Assembly (NCBI GenBank): GCA_025455045.1
Contig: JALONJ010000003.1
Span: forward strand, 1 to 56,166
Length of the DNA: 56,166 bases
Origin: Microscillaceae bacterium
GTDB lineage: Bacteria; Bacteroidota; Bacteroidia; Cytophagales; Microscillaceae
Direction of reading: 5' to 3'
Part shown: piece after piece, positions 8,503 to 16,374 of the stretch
How the letters are laid out: every line of letters starts with the position of its first letter
How positions within the stretch are numbered: the first letter of the stretch is position 1
Notes under the pieces: generated by a model
What the model was told of the DNA's origin: nothing
Databases searched by the model: none
What the model saw: the letters and a program-made list of their open reading frames with translations, nothing else
Position numbers and translations under genes: made by a program

Positions 8503-11475
8503 ATGAACAAACTTTTCCTCCTCGATGCCTTCGCTTTGATTTATCGCGCGCACTTTGCTTTTAGCAAAAATCCGCGCATCAATTCCAAAGGAATGAGTAC
8601 CGGCGCAGTTTTGGGTTTTACCAATACTTTGTTAGATGTGATCAAAAAAGAAAAACCCACGCATATCGGGGTGGCTTTTGATACGCCCGAACCCACTTTT
8701 CGCCACCTTGAGTTCAAAGAATACAAAGCCCAACGCGAAGCCCAGCCCGAAGACATCACCACGGCGATTCCTTATATTTATAAAATGGTGCAGGCTTTTA
8801 ATATTCCAATTTTGGTCAAGCCCGGTTTCGAAGCCGATGATGTGATTGGAACTTTAGCCAAAAAAGCCAAGCAACACGGTGATTTTGAGGTATTTATGAT
8901 GACTCCCGACAAGGATTACAGTCAGATTGTTGAGGAAAATATTTTTCTGTACAAACCCGCGATGTTTGGCAATGATGTAGCGATTTGGGGCGTGTCGGAG
9001 GTTTTGGCAAAATGGGAAATCACGGATACCAAGCAAGTGATTGATATTTTGGGCTTGCAAGGCGATGCGGTGGATAATATTCCGGGGATTCCGGGCATCG
9101 GCGAAAAAACCGCCATCAAATTAGTACAAGAATTTGGCTCGGTCGAGAATTTGATTGCCAATGTGGACAAACTCAAAGGCAAACAACAAGAAAATGTGCG
9201 AAATTTTGCCCAGCAGGGACTTTTATCCAAAAAATTAGCCACCATTGATATTGAAGTACCCATTGAATTTAATCCCGAAGCCCTCCAACTGGAAGCAATG
9301 AACGAAACAATGGTCAGAGCTTTGTTTGATGAATTGGAATTTAAAACCTTGAAAGAACGCCTTTTCAAAGAAAAAACCACCGAAAAAACGCCCACTACTC
9401 CCGCCACAAAACCCTCAGCCAAAGCCAAGGTCAATACCGGGCAAATAGATTTGTTTGGCAGCCCCACCCCAGCCCTCCCCGAAGGAGAGGAAGATAATGA
9501 CTCTCCCCCTTCAGGGGAGTTGGAGGGGGCTTTGGGGAGCGGGGGGAGGCTCACCATCGCCAACACCGTCCATCATTACTATCTCATTGATAATCAGGTA
9601 GATAGAAAAAGACTGATAGATTTATTGAATCAACAAACCGAATTTTGTTTAGATACCGAAACTACGGGTTTAGATGCGCTTTCGGCGGAGTTGGTGGGTT
9701 TGTCGATTTCCTGTTACCCTACCGAAGCCTATTATATTCCTTTTCCGGCTGACCAAACCGAAGCCAAATCTATCATCAGCGAATTTAAGGAAGTATTTGA
9801 AAATCAGGCAATTACGAAAATTGGACAAAATATCAAATACGATTATATGGTTTTGCAAAATTATGGCATCGAGTTGCAAGGTACACTTTGGGATACGATG
9901 TTGGCGCATTATTTAATCGAACCCGATATGCGCCACAATATGGATGTGTTAGCGGAAAATTATTTGAATTATTCGCCTGTTTCGATTGAGACTTTAATTG
10001 GCAAAAAAGGCAACAAACAAGGCAATATGCGGGATGTACCCCTCGAAGACATCAAAGAATACGCCGCCGAAGATGCTGATATTACTTTGCAGTTGAAATA
10101 TCAGTTCGCCAAGAGCCTCCCCCCAGCCCCCTCCGAAGGAGGGGTAGATAGTATCCTCCTAACCTCCGCAGCCCCCGAAGGGGGAGAGATTATTACTCCC
10201 CCTCCTTCGGAGGGGGCTGGGGGGAGGCTTCTGGGGGTTTTGGGGCGGAGCTTTGTCTTTTTTAACGTCGAGACCCCTTTAATTCCTGTCCTAGCCGATA
10301 TGGAACGCGCCGGAGTGAAAATTGATACCGCCAGTTTGAAAGACATTTCGACTGACTTGACCAAAGAAATTTTGGCAACCGAAAAAGAAATTTATACCCT
10401 TGCCGGCACGGAATTTAACATTGCCTCGCCCAAACAATTGGGGGAAATATTATTTGAAAGACTGAAACTAGACGACAAAGCCAAAAAAACCAAAACCGGA
10501 CAATACGCCACCGGCGAAGAAATTTTAGTCAAACTAACTGATAAACACTTGATTATCAATAAGATACTGGATTATCGGGAAATTGTAAAATTAAAAAATA
10601 CTTATGTAGATGCCCTTCCGGCTTTGATTTCGCCTCTCGACGGACGTTTGCATACCACTTATCAGCAAGCGGTGGCGGCTACCGGGCGATTGAGTTCTAT
10701 CAATCCCAACTTGCAAAATATTCCGATTCGGACTGCCAAAGGACGCGAAATTCGCAAGGCTTTTGTGGCGAGTAGTGATGATTTTGTGATTTTATCCGCC
10801 GATTATTCGCAAATTGAATTGCGAATTATGGCGCATTTTGCCAAAGATGAAACAATGCTCAAAGCTTTTCAAAATGGCGAAGACATCCACGCCGCCACCG
10901 CCGCCAAAGTATTCAAAGTGCCTCTCAATCAAGTAGATAGCGATATGCGCCGCAAGGCAAAAACTGCCAACTTTGGGATTATTTACGGCATTTCCGCCCA
11001 CGGATTGGCGCAACGCCTCAACATTCCGCGCGGGGAGGCGGGCGAGATTATTCGGGCTTATTTTGAGGAGTTTTCTGCCATCAAAAAATATATGGACAAT
11101 GTAGTCAATCAAGCCCGCGAAAATGAATATGTCCAGACCATTTTAGGCAGAAGGCGTTACCTACGCAATATCAACTCGCAAAATGCCGTAGAGCGGGGCA
11201 ATGCCGAGCGCAACGCCATCAATGCGCCCATTCAAGGCTCGGCGGCAGATATGATTAAATTAGCAATGATTGGGATTCATAAATACCTGAAAGACAATCA
11301 ATTACAATCCAAAATGCTTTTGCAAGTTCACGATGAGTTAGTCTTTGAAGCCCACAAATCCGAGTTGGATATTCTCCAGCCCGCCATTGCCGAGATTATG
11401 AAAAACGCCCTCAAACTGGAAGTACCGATGGAAGTAGGAATGGGAACGGGTAGGAATTGGTTGGAGGCGCATTAG
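8503..11475 (+). CDS. polA: DNA polymerase I
   Basis: Start taken at the ATG 8503 (MNKLFLLDAFALIYRAHF), 12 bp inside the frame. Domains: 5' nuclease, residues 1-290 (GFEADDVIGTLAKKA, GDAVDNIPGIPGIGEKTA); 3'-5' exonuclease, about 350-535, with its acidic residues present (FCLDTETTGLD, KIGQNIKYDY, YAAEDADITLQL), so proofreading should be active; polymerase, about 580-990, with motif A (LSADYSQIELRIMAHF), motif B (RRKAKTANFGIIYGIS) and motif C (LLQVHDELVFEA). It fills gaps and removes primers in replication and repair. The 990 residues exceed the usual size because GC-rich repeats are inserted in frame at both domain boundaries (linkers about 321-350 and 537-579). An iterated-palindrome core also codes IDNQ at 9588-9596. 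Confidence 0.98.
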   Translation: MNKLFLLDAFALIYRAHFAFSKNPRINSKGMSTGAVLGFTNTLLDVIKKEKPTHIGVAFDTPEPTFRHLEFKEYKAQREAQPEDITTAIPYIYKMVQAFNIPILVKPGFEADDVIGTLAKKAKQHGDFEVFMMTPDKDYSQIVEENIFLYKPAMFGNDVAIWGVSEVLAKWEITDTKQVIDILGLQGDAVDNIPGIPGIGEKTAIKLVQEFGSVENLIANVDKLKGKQQENVRNFAQQGLLSKKLATIDIEVPIEFNPEALQLEAMNETMVRALFDELEFKTLKERLFKEKTTEKTPTTPATKPSAKAKVNTGQIDLFGSPTPALPEGEEDNDSPPSGELEGALGSGGRLTIANTVHHYYLIDNQVDRKRLIDLLNQQTEFCLDTETTGLDALSAELVGLSISCYPTEAYYIPFPADQTEAKSIISEFKEVFENQAITKIGQNIKYDYMVLQNYGIELQGTLWDTMLAHYLIEPDMRHNMDVLAENYLNYSPVSIETLIGKKGNKQGNMRDVPLEDIKEYAAEDADITLQLKYQFAKSLPPAPSEGGVDSILLTSAAPEGGEIITPPPSEGAGGRLLGVLGRSFVFFNVETPLIPVLADMERAGVKIDTASLKDISTDLTKEILATEKEIYTLAGTEFNIASPKQLGEILFERLKLDDKAKKTKTGQYATGEEILVKLTDKHLIINKILDYREIVKLKNTYVDALPALISPLDGRLHTTYQQAVAATGRLSSINPNLQNIPIRTAKGREIRKAFVASSDDFVILSADYSQIELRIMAHFAKDETMLKAFQNGEDIHAATAAKVFKVPLNQVDSDMRRKAKTANFGIIYGISAHGLAQRLNIPRGEAGEIIRAYFEEFSAIKKYMDNVVNQARENEYVQTILGRRRYLRNINSQNAVERGNAERNAINAPIQGSAADMIKLAMIGIHKYLKDNQLQSKMLLQVHDELVFEAHKSELDILQPAIAEIMKNALKLEVPMEVGMGTGRNWLEAH
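9473..9552 (+). repeat. GC-rich palindromic repeat in frame inside polA, linker 1
   Basis: Composition jumps to runs of C and G (CCCCAGCCCTCCCCGAAGG, then CTTCAGGGGAGTTGGAGGGG and GGGGGGAGGCTC). It encodes a low-complexity Pro/Gly/Glu stretch between the 5' nuclease and 3'-5' exonuclease domains. The motif set resembles the MITE interior at 7293-7381 and the larger copy at 10114-10229. Confidence 0.8.
10114..10229 (+). repeat. GC-rich inverted-repeat element in frame inside polA, linker 2
   Basis: The 31 bases at 10114-10144 are the exact reverse complement of 10199-10229; key parts are AGCCTCCCCCCAGCCCCC and GGGGGCTGGGGGGAGGCT. A shorter hairpin (AGCCCCCGAAGGGGGAG) lies between. The element is translated as Pro/Ser/Glu/Gly-rich sequence (LPPAPSEGG, TPPPSEGAGGRLL) exactly between the exonuclease and polymerase domains. 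Confidence 0.9.
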
Positions 11476-11542
11476 AAATAGTACATAATGCTGAATGTGT
11501 AGTCTTTAGTGTAAGTGATTGATTATTAAGCAATTACATTAA

Positions 11543-11573
11543 TTGCATTTAAACTGAATATTTAGTATTTTTG
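11543..11573 (+). promoter_or_regulatory. Bacteroidota-type promoter of the toxin-antitoxin operon
   Basis: TTG at 11543-11545 and TATTTTTG at 11566-11573 (consensus TAnnTTTG), 20 bp apart, about 20 bp before the ATG at 11594. No experimental support; spacing and motif fit the known sigma factor of this phylum. Confidence 0.5.
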
Positions 11574-11593
11574 AATAAATTAAATTTTATTGT

Positions 11594-11848
11594 ATGGAAA
11601 CAATGGATCTTATCTCCAAAATAGAGAGTTTGCCAGAGAATATTCAAAAAGAAATTATAGATTTGATAAACCTCATTTTTAATCAGTATAATATTGATAA
11701 TCAGTCAAATGTTGATAATAATGAATTAACCGAATCCCAAAAACAAGAACTCATCAATCGTCATAAAAAAATGCGCGAAAAGCCAGAAACAAATATGACC
11801 TTGGCAGAATTCAAAAAACAAATTTTGGAAAAGTATGCCGGAAAATAA
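11594..11848 (+). CDS. Putative antitoxin of a RelE/ParE-type pair
   Basis: 84 residues, helical and charged (METMDLISKIESLPENIQKEIIDLINLIF, ending LAEFKKQILEKYAGK). The C-terminal MTLAEFKKQIL resembles the toxin-neutralising tail of small antitoxins of this kind. I do not see a clear DNA-binding motif. Its 3' end overlaps the following RelE/ParE-like gene by 14 bp, the classic arrangement of a toxin-antitoxin operon with translational coupling, and this is the main evidence. The middle (NIDNQSNVDNNELTESQKQELI) includes a copy of the TGATAATCA core at 11695-11703. A promoter of the phylum consensus lies just upstream. Assignment rests on context, so an accessory protein cannot be excluded. 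Confidence 0.65.
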   Translation: METMDLISKIESLPENIQKEIIDLINLIFNQYNIDNQSNVDNNELTESQKQELINRHKKMREKPETNMTLAEFKKQILEKYAGK

Positions 11849-12161
11849 TCAAAATTATCAAATTATTATTGGTGAAAAAGCTAGACAGGATGTGCAGGAT
11901 GTCGTTGATTGGTATGAGTCTCAAAAATCGGATTTAGGTATTGATTTTTTTCTATATTTTGAAGATAAAATAAAAGTTTTGGAAACCAATCCCAAACTTT
12001 ATCCTACATATTTTGACTACTTTAGAAGGTTTCTACTAAAAAAATATCCTTATGCCATTTATTATCTGATTGATGAGGTTAATTTTAATATTGAAATTAT
12101 AGCATTATTCCATTCCAGTCGTAATACTGAAAGTATTCATAAAAGATTAAGCAATAGTTGA
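11835..12161 (+). CDS. RelE/ParE family toxin
   Basis: 108 residues beginning with the ATG at 11835 inside the antitoxin gene. Typical family features: EKARQDVQDVVDWYESQKSDLGIDFFLYFEDKIKVLETNP (two helices packing on the sheet, residues 13-52), YFRRFLLKKYPYAIYYLID (Arg/Lys-rich strands with the conserved FPY-like KYPYAIYYL), and EIIALFHSSRNTESIHKR at the C-terminus, where family members carry the conserved H.xR pattern. RelE members cleave mRNA on the ribosome, ParE members poison gyrase; this protein looks closer to ParE by the KYPYAIYY motif, but I would not decide. Overlap with the upstream antitoxin implies coupled synthesis. A short third gene follows at 3 bp. Confidence 0.85.
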   Translation: MPENNQNYQIIIGEKARQDVQDVVDWYESQKSDLGIDFFLYFEDKIKVLETNPKLYPTYFDYFRRFLLKKYPYAIYYLIDEVNFNIEIIALFHSSRNTESIHKRLSNS

Positions 12162-12163
12162 AA

Positions 12164-12367
12164 ATGGCAGTTATATCAACTCTAAAAAACCTCTGGACAA
12201 AATATCTAACTCTCCAATCCGAGTCCGAAAAACAAACATTTTGGCTGGAATATGAAAATTATTTGCGCGAAAATCCCGAAGAAATTAAAAATGGATTTGA
12301 TACAATGCTGGCTCGGCTGAAAGAAATGACAGAACAAATGGCTAAAACTGAAAAATTAAAGGTTTAA
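12164..12367 (+). CDS. Small hypothetical protein behind the toxin-antitoxin pair
   Basis: 67 residues from ATG 12164 (MAVISTLKNLWTKYLTLQSESEKQTFWLEYENYLRENPEE), two bases after the toxin stop codon; a TTG at 12158 in the same frame is a less likely start. It is predicted to be mostly alpha-helical with a final coiled-coil-like stretch (MLARLKEMTEQMAKTEKLK). No family recognised. The spacing makes it part of the toxin-antitoxin transcript; it could be a third component, such as a chaperone, but there is no motif to show it. Small helical proteins of this type also occur alone in related genomes as far as I can judge. Confidence 0.55.
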   Translation: MAVISTLKNLWTKYLTLQSESEKQTFWLEYENYLRENPEEIKNGFDTMLARLKEMTEQMAKTEKLKV

Positions 12368-12372
12368 ATCGT

Positions 12373-12397
12373 AAAATACCTGATTATCAATTAATTA
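12373..12397. repeat. Iterated palindrome copy before the DUF5685-like gene
   Basis: Core TGATTATCA at 12381-12389, right arm AATTAATTA. It ends 6 bp before the ATG at 12404, the same spacing as the copy before the gene at 5829. Confidence 0.8.
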
Positions 12398-12403
12398 CAA
12401 AAT

Positions 12404-13453
12404 ATGCTCGGACATCTAAAACCTGCAATTTGTAGCCTAAACTCCGAAAGTAAACTTGAGTACCGACAGTTTTATTGCGGAATTTGTGCCGCTCTGCGCC
12501 GAGAAAATTCATTGCCTTACGCGCTTTTTTTGAATAATGAATTGACCTTAGTTTTGTTGGCTTTCCAAACGTATTTGCTTGATAATCAAAAACTTACAAC
12601 TCCTTGCCCCGCAAAAATTTATCTTCAAAGAAATCCGGCTTATCAACATTCAGTCATAAATTTGGCTTCCCGTTTATCCTTAGTTTTGGGCTGGCTCAAA
12701 GTGAATGATTGGGCAACTGACCGCCCTCGCTTTTATAAACGAATTTTAAGCAATATTTTACAAGGGAAAATTAATAAAATCCTGCCGGAATTGAATCCAA
12801 ATACCCAGCAAGTTATTCAACATTATTTGGATTTAACGATTAGTAACTCTACTGATTTTGAGGAAGTTAGATTATATTCGGGCTTACTTTCTCAATCTAT
12901 AACCTTAGAAATTGGCAAACAAACTCAAGCCAATTCGATTGTTATCGAAAAAATCGGCTCATTATTTCAAATTATTGGCGAAATGATTGCCATAGCCGAC
13001 CACTTGCTAGATGTTGAAGCCGATTTATTGGGCAATCAATATAACCCGATTATTGAGCAAGCGCATACCCAAAATACAACTTTAGCTGATTTGTACTTAA
13101 AATTTAAAAAAGATTATAACTATCTGAAAATCAATGCTTTATTCCAATTAAATGAACTTACTGAACAATCAATTGTATCTCAAAATTTTTCAATTACCTT
13201 CCAAGCCAGTATCAATCACTTAACAAGTAAAATAACTCAAGCAACTCCGACTTTTATGCTCAATGAAAATACGCAACAAGTAATGGGTAAACCCATTTTG
13301 CTCAAAAACGATTGTGATTGTGGAGATTGTGATTGTGGTTGTGATAATTGTAATTGTTGCGATAATTGTGGAAGTTGTTGCGAATGTACCCATTGTTGCG
13401 AATGTGGCGAAACTACAAGAAAGCAAAGCAAACGGAAAAATAATGATATGTAA
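12404..13453 (+). CDS. DUF5685-like protein with cysteine-rich tail
   Basis: 349 residues. The N-terminus (MLGHLKP..., then EYRQFYCGICAALRRENSLPYALFLNNELTLVLLAF, residues 20-55) matches the pattern of DUF5685 proteins, whose YCGLCxALxxxxG and following D/E-M-T-L helix are characteristic; function unknown. The middle is helical with ISNSTDFEEVRLYSGLLSQSITLEIG and AIADHLLDVEADLLGNQYNP, the latter reminiscent of DxxxD metal or substrate-binding helices. The last 50 residues contain 15 Cys in 33 positions (alternating Cys-Asp, Cys-Asn, Cys-Gly, Cys-Cys), a metallothionein-like metal-binding tail, then a basic end (RKQSKRKNN). The stop codon TAA belongs to a degenerate iterated palindrome at 13451-13475. 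It codes LDNQ at a perfect core, 12580-12588. Confidence 0.65.
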   Translation: MLGHLKPAICSLNSESKLEYRQFYCGICAALRRENSLPYALFLNNELTLVLLAFQTYLLDNQKLTTPCPAKIYLQRNPAYQHSVINLASRLSLVLGWLKVNDWATDRPRFYKRILSNILQGKINKILPELNPNTQQVIQHYLDLTISNSTDFEEVRLYSGLLSQSITLEIGKQTQANSIVIEKIGSLFQIIGEMIAIADHLLDVEADLLGNQYNPIIEQAHTQNTTLADLYLKFKKDYNYLKINALFQLNELTEQSIVSQNFSITFQASINHLTSKITQATPTFMLNENTQQVMGKPILLKNDCDCGDCDCGCDNCNCCDNCGSCCECTHCCECGETTRKQSKRKNNDM

Positions 13454-13532
13454 CTAATTGATTACCAGTCAATTATATTTTTTACAAGAAATGATAGAAA
13501 TTTGCTATCTTTACAGTAAACAATTTTTATCA

Positions 13533-14150
13533 ATGATGAATCCGGCATTAGAAAGCATCTTACAACGCCCTGATTTAGAGGCGATTATCCGCGAATTAAA
13601 TGAAGCTTGGGCAAACGAGCAACGCAAACGCCACGAGTTTTGGGCAGGATTAGATGAAAATCTCAAAGCTGAATTTATCTTGGGCGAAATTATCTATCAT
13701 TCTCCTATTTATGGTCGGCACTGGATGGCATCTTCCCAAATAACTCGGCGTTTAATCCCTTATGTGTATGATAATTCTTTAGGTATGGTTGCCTACGAAA
13801 AAGTGATGGTTCGAATGACTCGCAATGATTATGAGCCGGATATTTGTTTTTGGCGCAAGGAAAAAGCCCAAAACTTCACCCAAAAACAATCGGCTTTTCC
13901 GCCGCCTGATTTTATTGTGGAAATCTTGTCCGAAAGTACCAAAGAACGCGATTATGGCATCAAAAAAACCGATTACGAACTGCACGGCGTAGCAGAATAT
14001 TGGATTATTGACCCCGAAAATCAATTTGTAGAGCAGTATTTACTCAAAAATCAAGTCTATGAATTGAATTTTAAAGCCAATCACTGTACTATTCAGTCAG
14101 CTGTAATCACAGGATTTGAAATGAAGGTCGAAGATATTTTTAAAGAGTAA
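13533..14150 (+). CDS. Uma2 family restriction-nuclease-fold protein
   Basis: The open frame starts at 13458, but ATGs at 13533 and 13536 (MMNPALESIL) are more likely because the upstream part falls in the intergenic palindrome and a promoter-like stretch. About 206 residues. Uma2 signatures: HEFWAGLDENLKAEFILGEIIYHSPI (the hxExxxGxhhxxSP opening), YEPDICFWRKEKA (PD motif), PPDFIVEILSESTKERDYGIKKTDYELHGVAEYWIIDPE (E-I-L-S-x-S-T, then Lys and the YWIIDP strand). The PD...ExL...K arrangement is that of a PD-(D/E)XK nuclease, so DNA binding or cleavage is plausible but unproven for the family. Second of three Uma2-type genes here; only distantly similar to the others. Confidence 0.88.
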   Translation: MMNPALESILQRPDLEAIIRELNEAWANEQRKRHEFWAGLDENLKAEFILGEIIYHSPIYGRHWMASSQITRRLIPYVYDNSLGMVAYEKVMVRMTRNDYEPDICFWRKEKAQNFTQKQSAFPPPDFIVEILSESTKERDYGIKKTDYELHGVAEYWIIDPENQFVEQYLLKNQVYELNFKANHCTIQSAVITGFEMKVEDIFKE

Positions 14151-14235
14151 AATCAATTTATTGGCTTTGTCAAACAACCTCAGCATATTAGGATTCCAAT
14201 ACAAGGTATGTAAAATCCAATTCGCTACAACAGCA

Positions 14236-14305
14236 TAACTATCTGATTATCAAATGATTATAAAAATCAATATAAATACGTAACTGATTGATAATCAATG
14301 AATTA
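14236..14305. repeat. Two iterated palindromes upstream of uvrC
   Basis: Cores at 14244-14252 (TGATTATCA) and 14289-14297 (TGATAATCA), 45 bp apart, both with TAACT left arms. They lie upstream of the uvrC -33 box. Confidence 0.85.
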
Positions 14306-14328
14306 TTTTTTTGCTTTAAAAATCTAGT

Positions 14329-14360
14329 TTTGTTATACATATTGCCAATTGCTAAGTTTG
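14329..14360 (+). promoter_or_regulatory. uvrC promoter, TTTG-N20-TAAGTTTG
   Basis: TTTG at 14329-14332 and TAAGTTTG at 14353-14360 match the Bacteroidota -33/-7 consensus with 20 bp spacing, 32 bp before the uvrC ATG. Confidence 0.6.
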
Positions 14361-14392
14361 TTTATTTTGGCGCAAAACTTTAATTTTAGGCT

Positions 14393-16207
14393 ATGGAAAA
14401 CAAAATTTTACCCAAAGAAGTAGCTCTCAAACTCCCCCACGACCCGGGTGTTTATAAGTTTTTTGACAAAGAAAATACGCTTTTGTACGTTGGCAAAGCC
14501 AAAAATCTGAAAAATCGAGTCAGTAGCTATTTTAATCAATCGGCTAATCATAGTCGCAAAACGATGCGCTTGGTAGCCCAAATCGACCACATCGAGTTTA
14601 CCGTAGTCAATACCGAGTATGATGCTTTGCTATTGGAAAACAGCTTGATAAAAAACCACCAGCCCAAATACAACATCTTGCTCAAAGACGACAAAACCTA
14701 CCCTTATATTTGTGTTACCAACGAGCCGTTTGCCCGCGTACTCGTTACTCGGCGGCTTGACCGCTCGCAAGGTACATTTTATGGACCTTTTACCAATATA
14801 AGAGCAATGAATACGGTTTTGAATCTTATCAAAGAACTCTACACTATTCGGACTTGTAGCCTCAATTTGACTAAGGAAAACATTGATAATCAGAAGTTTA
14901 AGGTTTGTTTGGAGTACCACATCGGCAATTGCAAAGGACCTTGTGAAGGCTGGCAAACTCGTTTGGATTATGACCAAGACGTGGAGCAGGTTCAGCAAAT
15001 TTTGAAAGGCGATTTGGGTATTGTCAAAACTCACTTTCGGGAACAAATGCTCCAGTACGCCCAAAATCTGGAATTTGAAAAAGCTGAAGTCTGCAAACAA
15101 AGTTTGGCAAAATTGGAGGGTTTTCAAAGCAAATCCTTGGTGGTAAACCCCAAAATGCAAGCCGTAGATGTGCTTACCATTATCTCGGATGAGGAGTTTG
15201 CCTACCTCAACTATCTCAAAATCAAAGACGGAGCAATTATTTATACCAATAATCATAAAATCAAAAAAAATCTTGAGGAAGCCGATGCCGAAATCCTTAC
15301 GATGCTTGCTATTGACCTGCGCATCGAGGGGCAAAGCCAAGCCCCCGAAATCATTAGCAATGTGGGCTTAAGCATTGATATTGAGGGCTTTATGAATACT
15401 ATTCCCAAAATTGGCGATAAAAAAAAGTTATTGGATTTATCTTTAAAAAATGTCCTGTTTTTCAAGCGCGAGAGTGCCAAACCCACCGAAAAGCCTATTT
15501 CGGACAACACCGCCAACAAAGCCGTCCTCGAATTGCAAAAAGCCTTACAAATGAATATACCACCGATGCAAATTGAGTGTTTTGATAACTCCAACATTCA
15601 AGGTACAAATCCGGTTGCCTCGATGGTTTGTTTCAAAAATGGCAAACCTTATAAAAAAGAATATCGGCATTTTAATATCAAAACCGTTGAAGGTCCCAAT
15701 GATTTTGCCTCAATGTACGAAATTGTAACTCGCCGATACAAACGACAACTAGCTGAAAATCAAGCACTTCCCGATTTGATTATCATTGACGGCGGCAAAG
15801 GGCAACTCAGTTCGGCTTGTCAAGCCCTCAAAGATTTGGAGGTATATGGCAAAATGCCGATTATTGGCATCGCCAAGCGGTTAGAGGAGATTTATTTTCC
15901 TGAAGATGAAATTCCGCTTCATATCAGCAAAAAATCTTTGGCACTCAAGCTCATTCAAAGAATAAGAGACGAAGCCCACCGCTTTGCCATTGAATTTCAT
16001 CGCCTCAAACGCAGTCAAAACAGTCTGCAAACCCAACTCGAGAATATCAAAGGCTTTGGCGAGAACACGATTACTACACTTTTGACCAAATTTAAAACCA
16101 TCAAAAACATTCAAAATGCAACCGATGAACAACTTTTGGCGGTGATAGGCAAAGCCAAAACCAAACTATTGCGAGATTATTTTGCCGAACTCGCCAAAAA
16201 CCAATAA
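14393..16207 (+). CDS. uvrC: Excinuclease ABC subunit C
   Basis: 604 residues, full length. GIY-YIG nuclease domain at residues 14-95 (DPGVYKFFDKENTLLYVGKAKNLKNRVSSYF), making the 3' incision; a Cys-rich insertion typical of UvrC (KFKVCLEYHIGNCKGPCEG); the UVR motif around 200-235 (HFREQMLQYAQNLEFEKAEVCKQSLAKLEG) that contacts UvrB; the RNase H-like 5' nuclease domain with QIECFDNSNIQGTNPVASMVCF and PDLIIIDGGKGQL; and a C-terminal helix-hairpin-helix region (LENIKGFGENTITTLLTKF, TDEQLLAVIGKAKTKLL). It works with UvrAB in nucleotide excision repair; uvrA and uvrB are not in the window. A TGATAATCA core codes IDNQ at 14884-14892, just before the Cys-rich segment. It has its own consensus promoter. 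Confidence 0.98.
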   Translation: MENKILPKEVALKLPHDPGVYKFFDKENTLLYVGKAKNLKNRVSSYFNQSANHSRKTMRLVAQIDHIEFTVVNTEYDALLLENSLIKNHQPKYNILLKDDKTYPYICVTNEPFARVLVTRRLDRSQGTFYGPFTNIRAMNTVLNLIKELYTIRTCSLNLTKENIDNQKFKVCLEYHIGNCKGPCEGWQTRLDYDQDVEQVQQILKGDLGIVKTHFREQMLQYAQNLEFEKAEVCKQSLAKLEGFQSKSLVVNPKMQAVDVLTIISDEEFAYLNYLKIKDGAIIYTNNHKIKKNLEEADAEILTMLAIDLRIEGQSQAPEIISNVGLSIDIEGFMNTIPKIGDKKKLLDLSLKNVLFFKRESAKPTEKPISDNTANKAVLELQKALQMNIPPMQIECFDNSNIQGTNPVASMVCFKNGKPYKKEYRHFNIKTVEGPNDFASMYEIVTRRYKRQLAENQALPDLIIIDGGKGQLSSACQALKDLEVYGKMPIIGIAKRLEEIYFPEDEIPLHISKKSLALKLIQRIRDEAHRFAIEFHRLKRSQNSLQTQLENIKGFGENTITTLLTKFKTIKNIQNATDEQLLAVIGKAKTKLLRDYFAELAKNQ

Positions 16208-16309
16208 ATAGATTTAGGGTATGATAAGCTATTTTAAAACCGCTATGAACCGTTGTCTTGGATTTAATATTTCAAAAATGTAAACGGGGAAAATCACAAA
16301 ATGTAAATG

Positions 16310-16342
16310 AACTTCGGCAAAGTTTTGAACTTTGCCGAGGTT
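16310..16342. terminator. Hairpin between convergent uvrC and speE
   Basis: AACTTCGGCAAAGT, loop TTTG, AACTTTGCCGAGGTT: a long stem with no strong T-tract. The same stem is repeated twice at about 38147-38270, so it is also a dispersed repeat. Its place between two converging genes suggests a bidirectional terminator. Confidence 0.5.
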
Positions 16343-16374
16343 GAATAAAGCACATTTATTTAACTAACCAACAC

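Noticed and set aside
8922..9566. 214-codon minus-strand frame inside polA
   Set aside because: Antisense of polA; the Pro/Ser-rich part is the GC-rich repeat read backwards.
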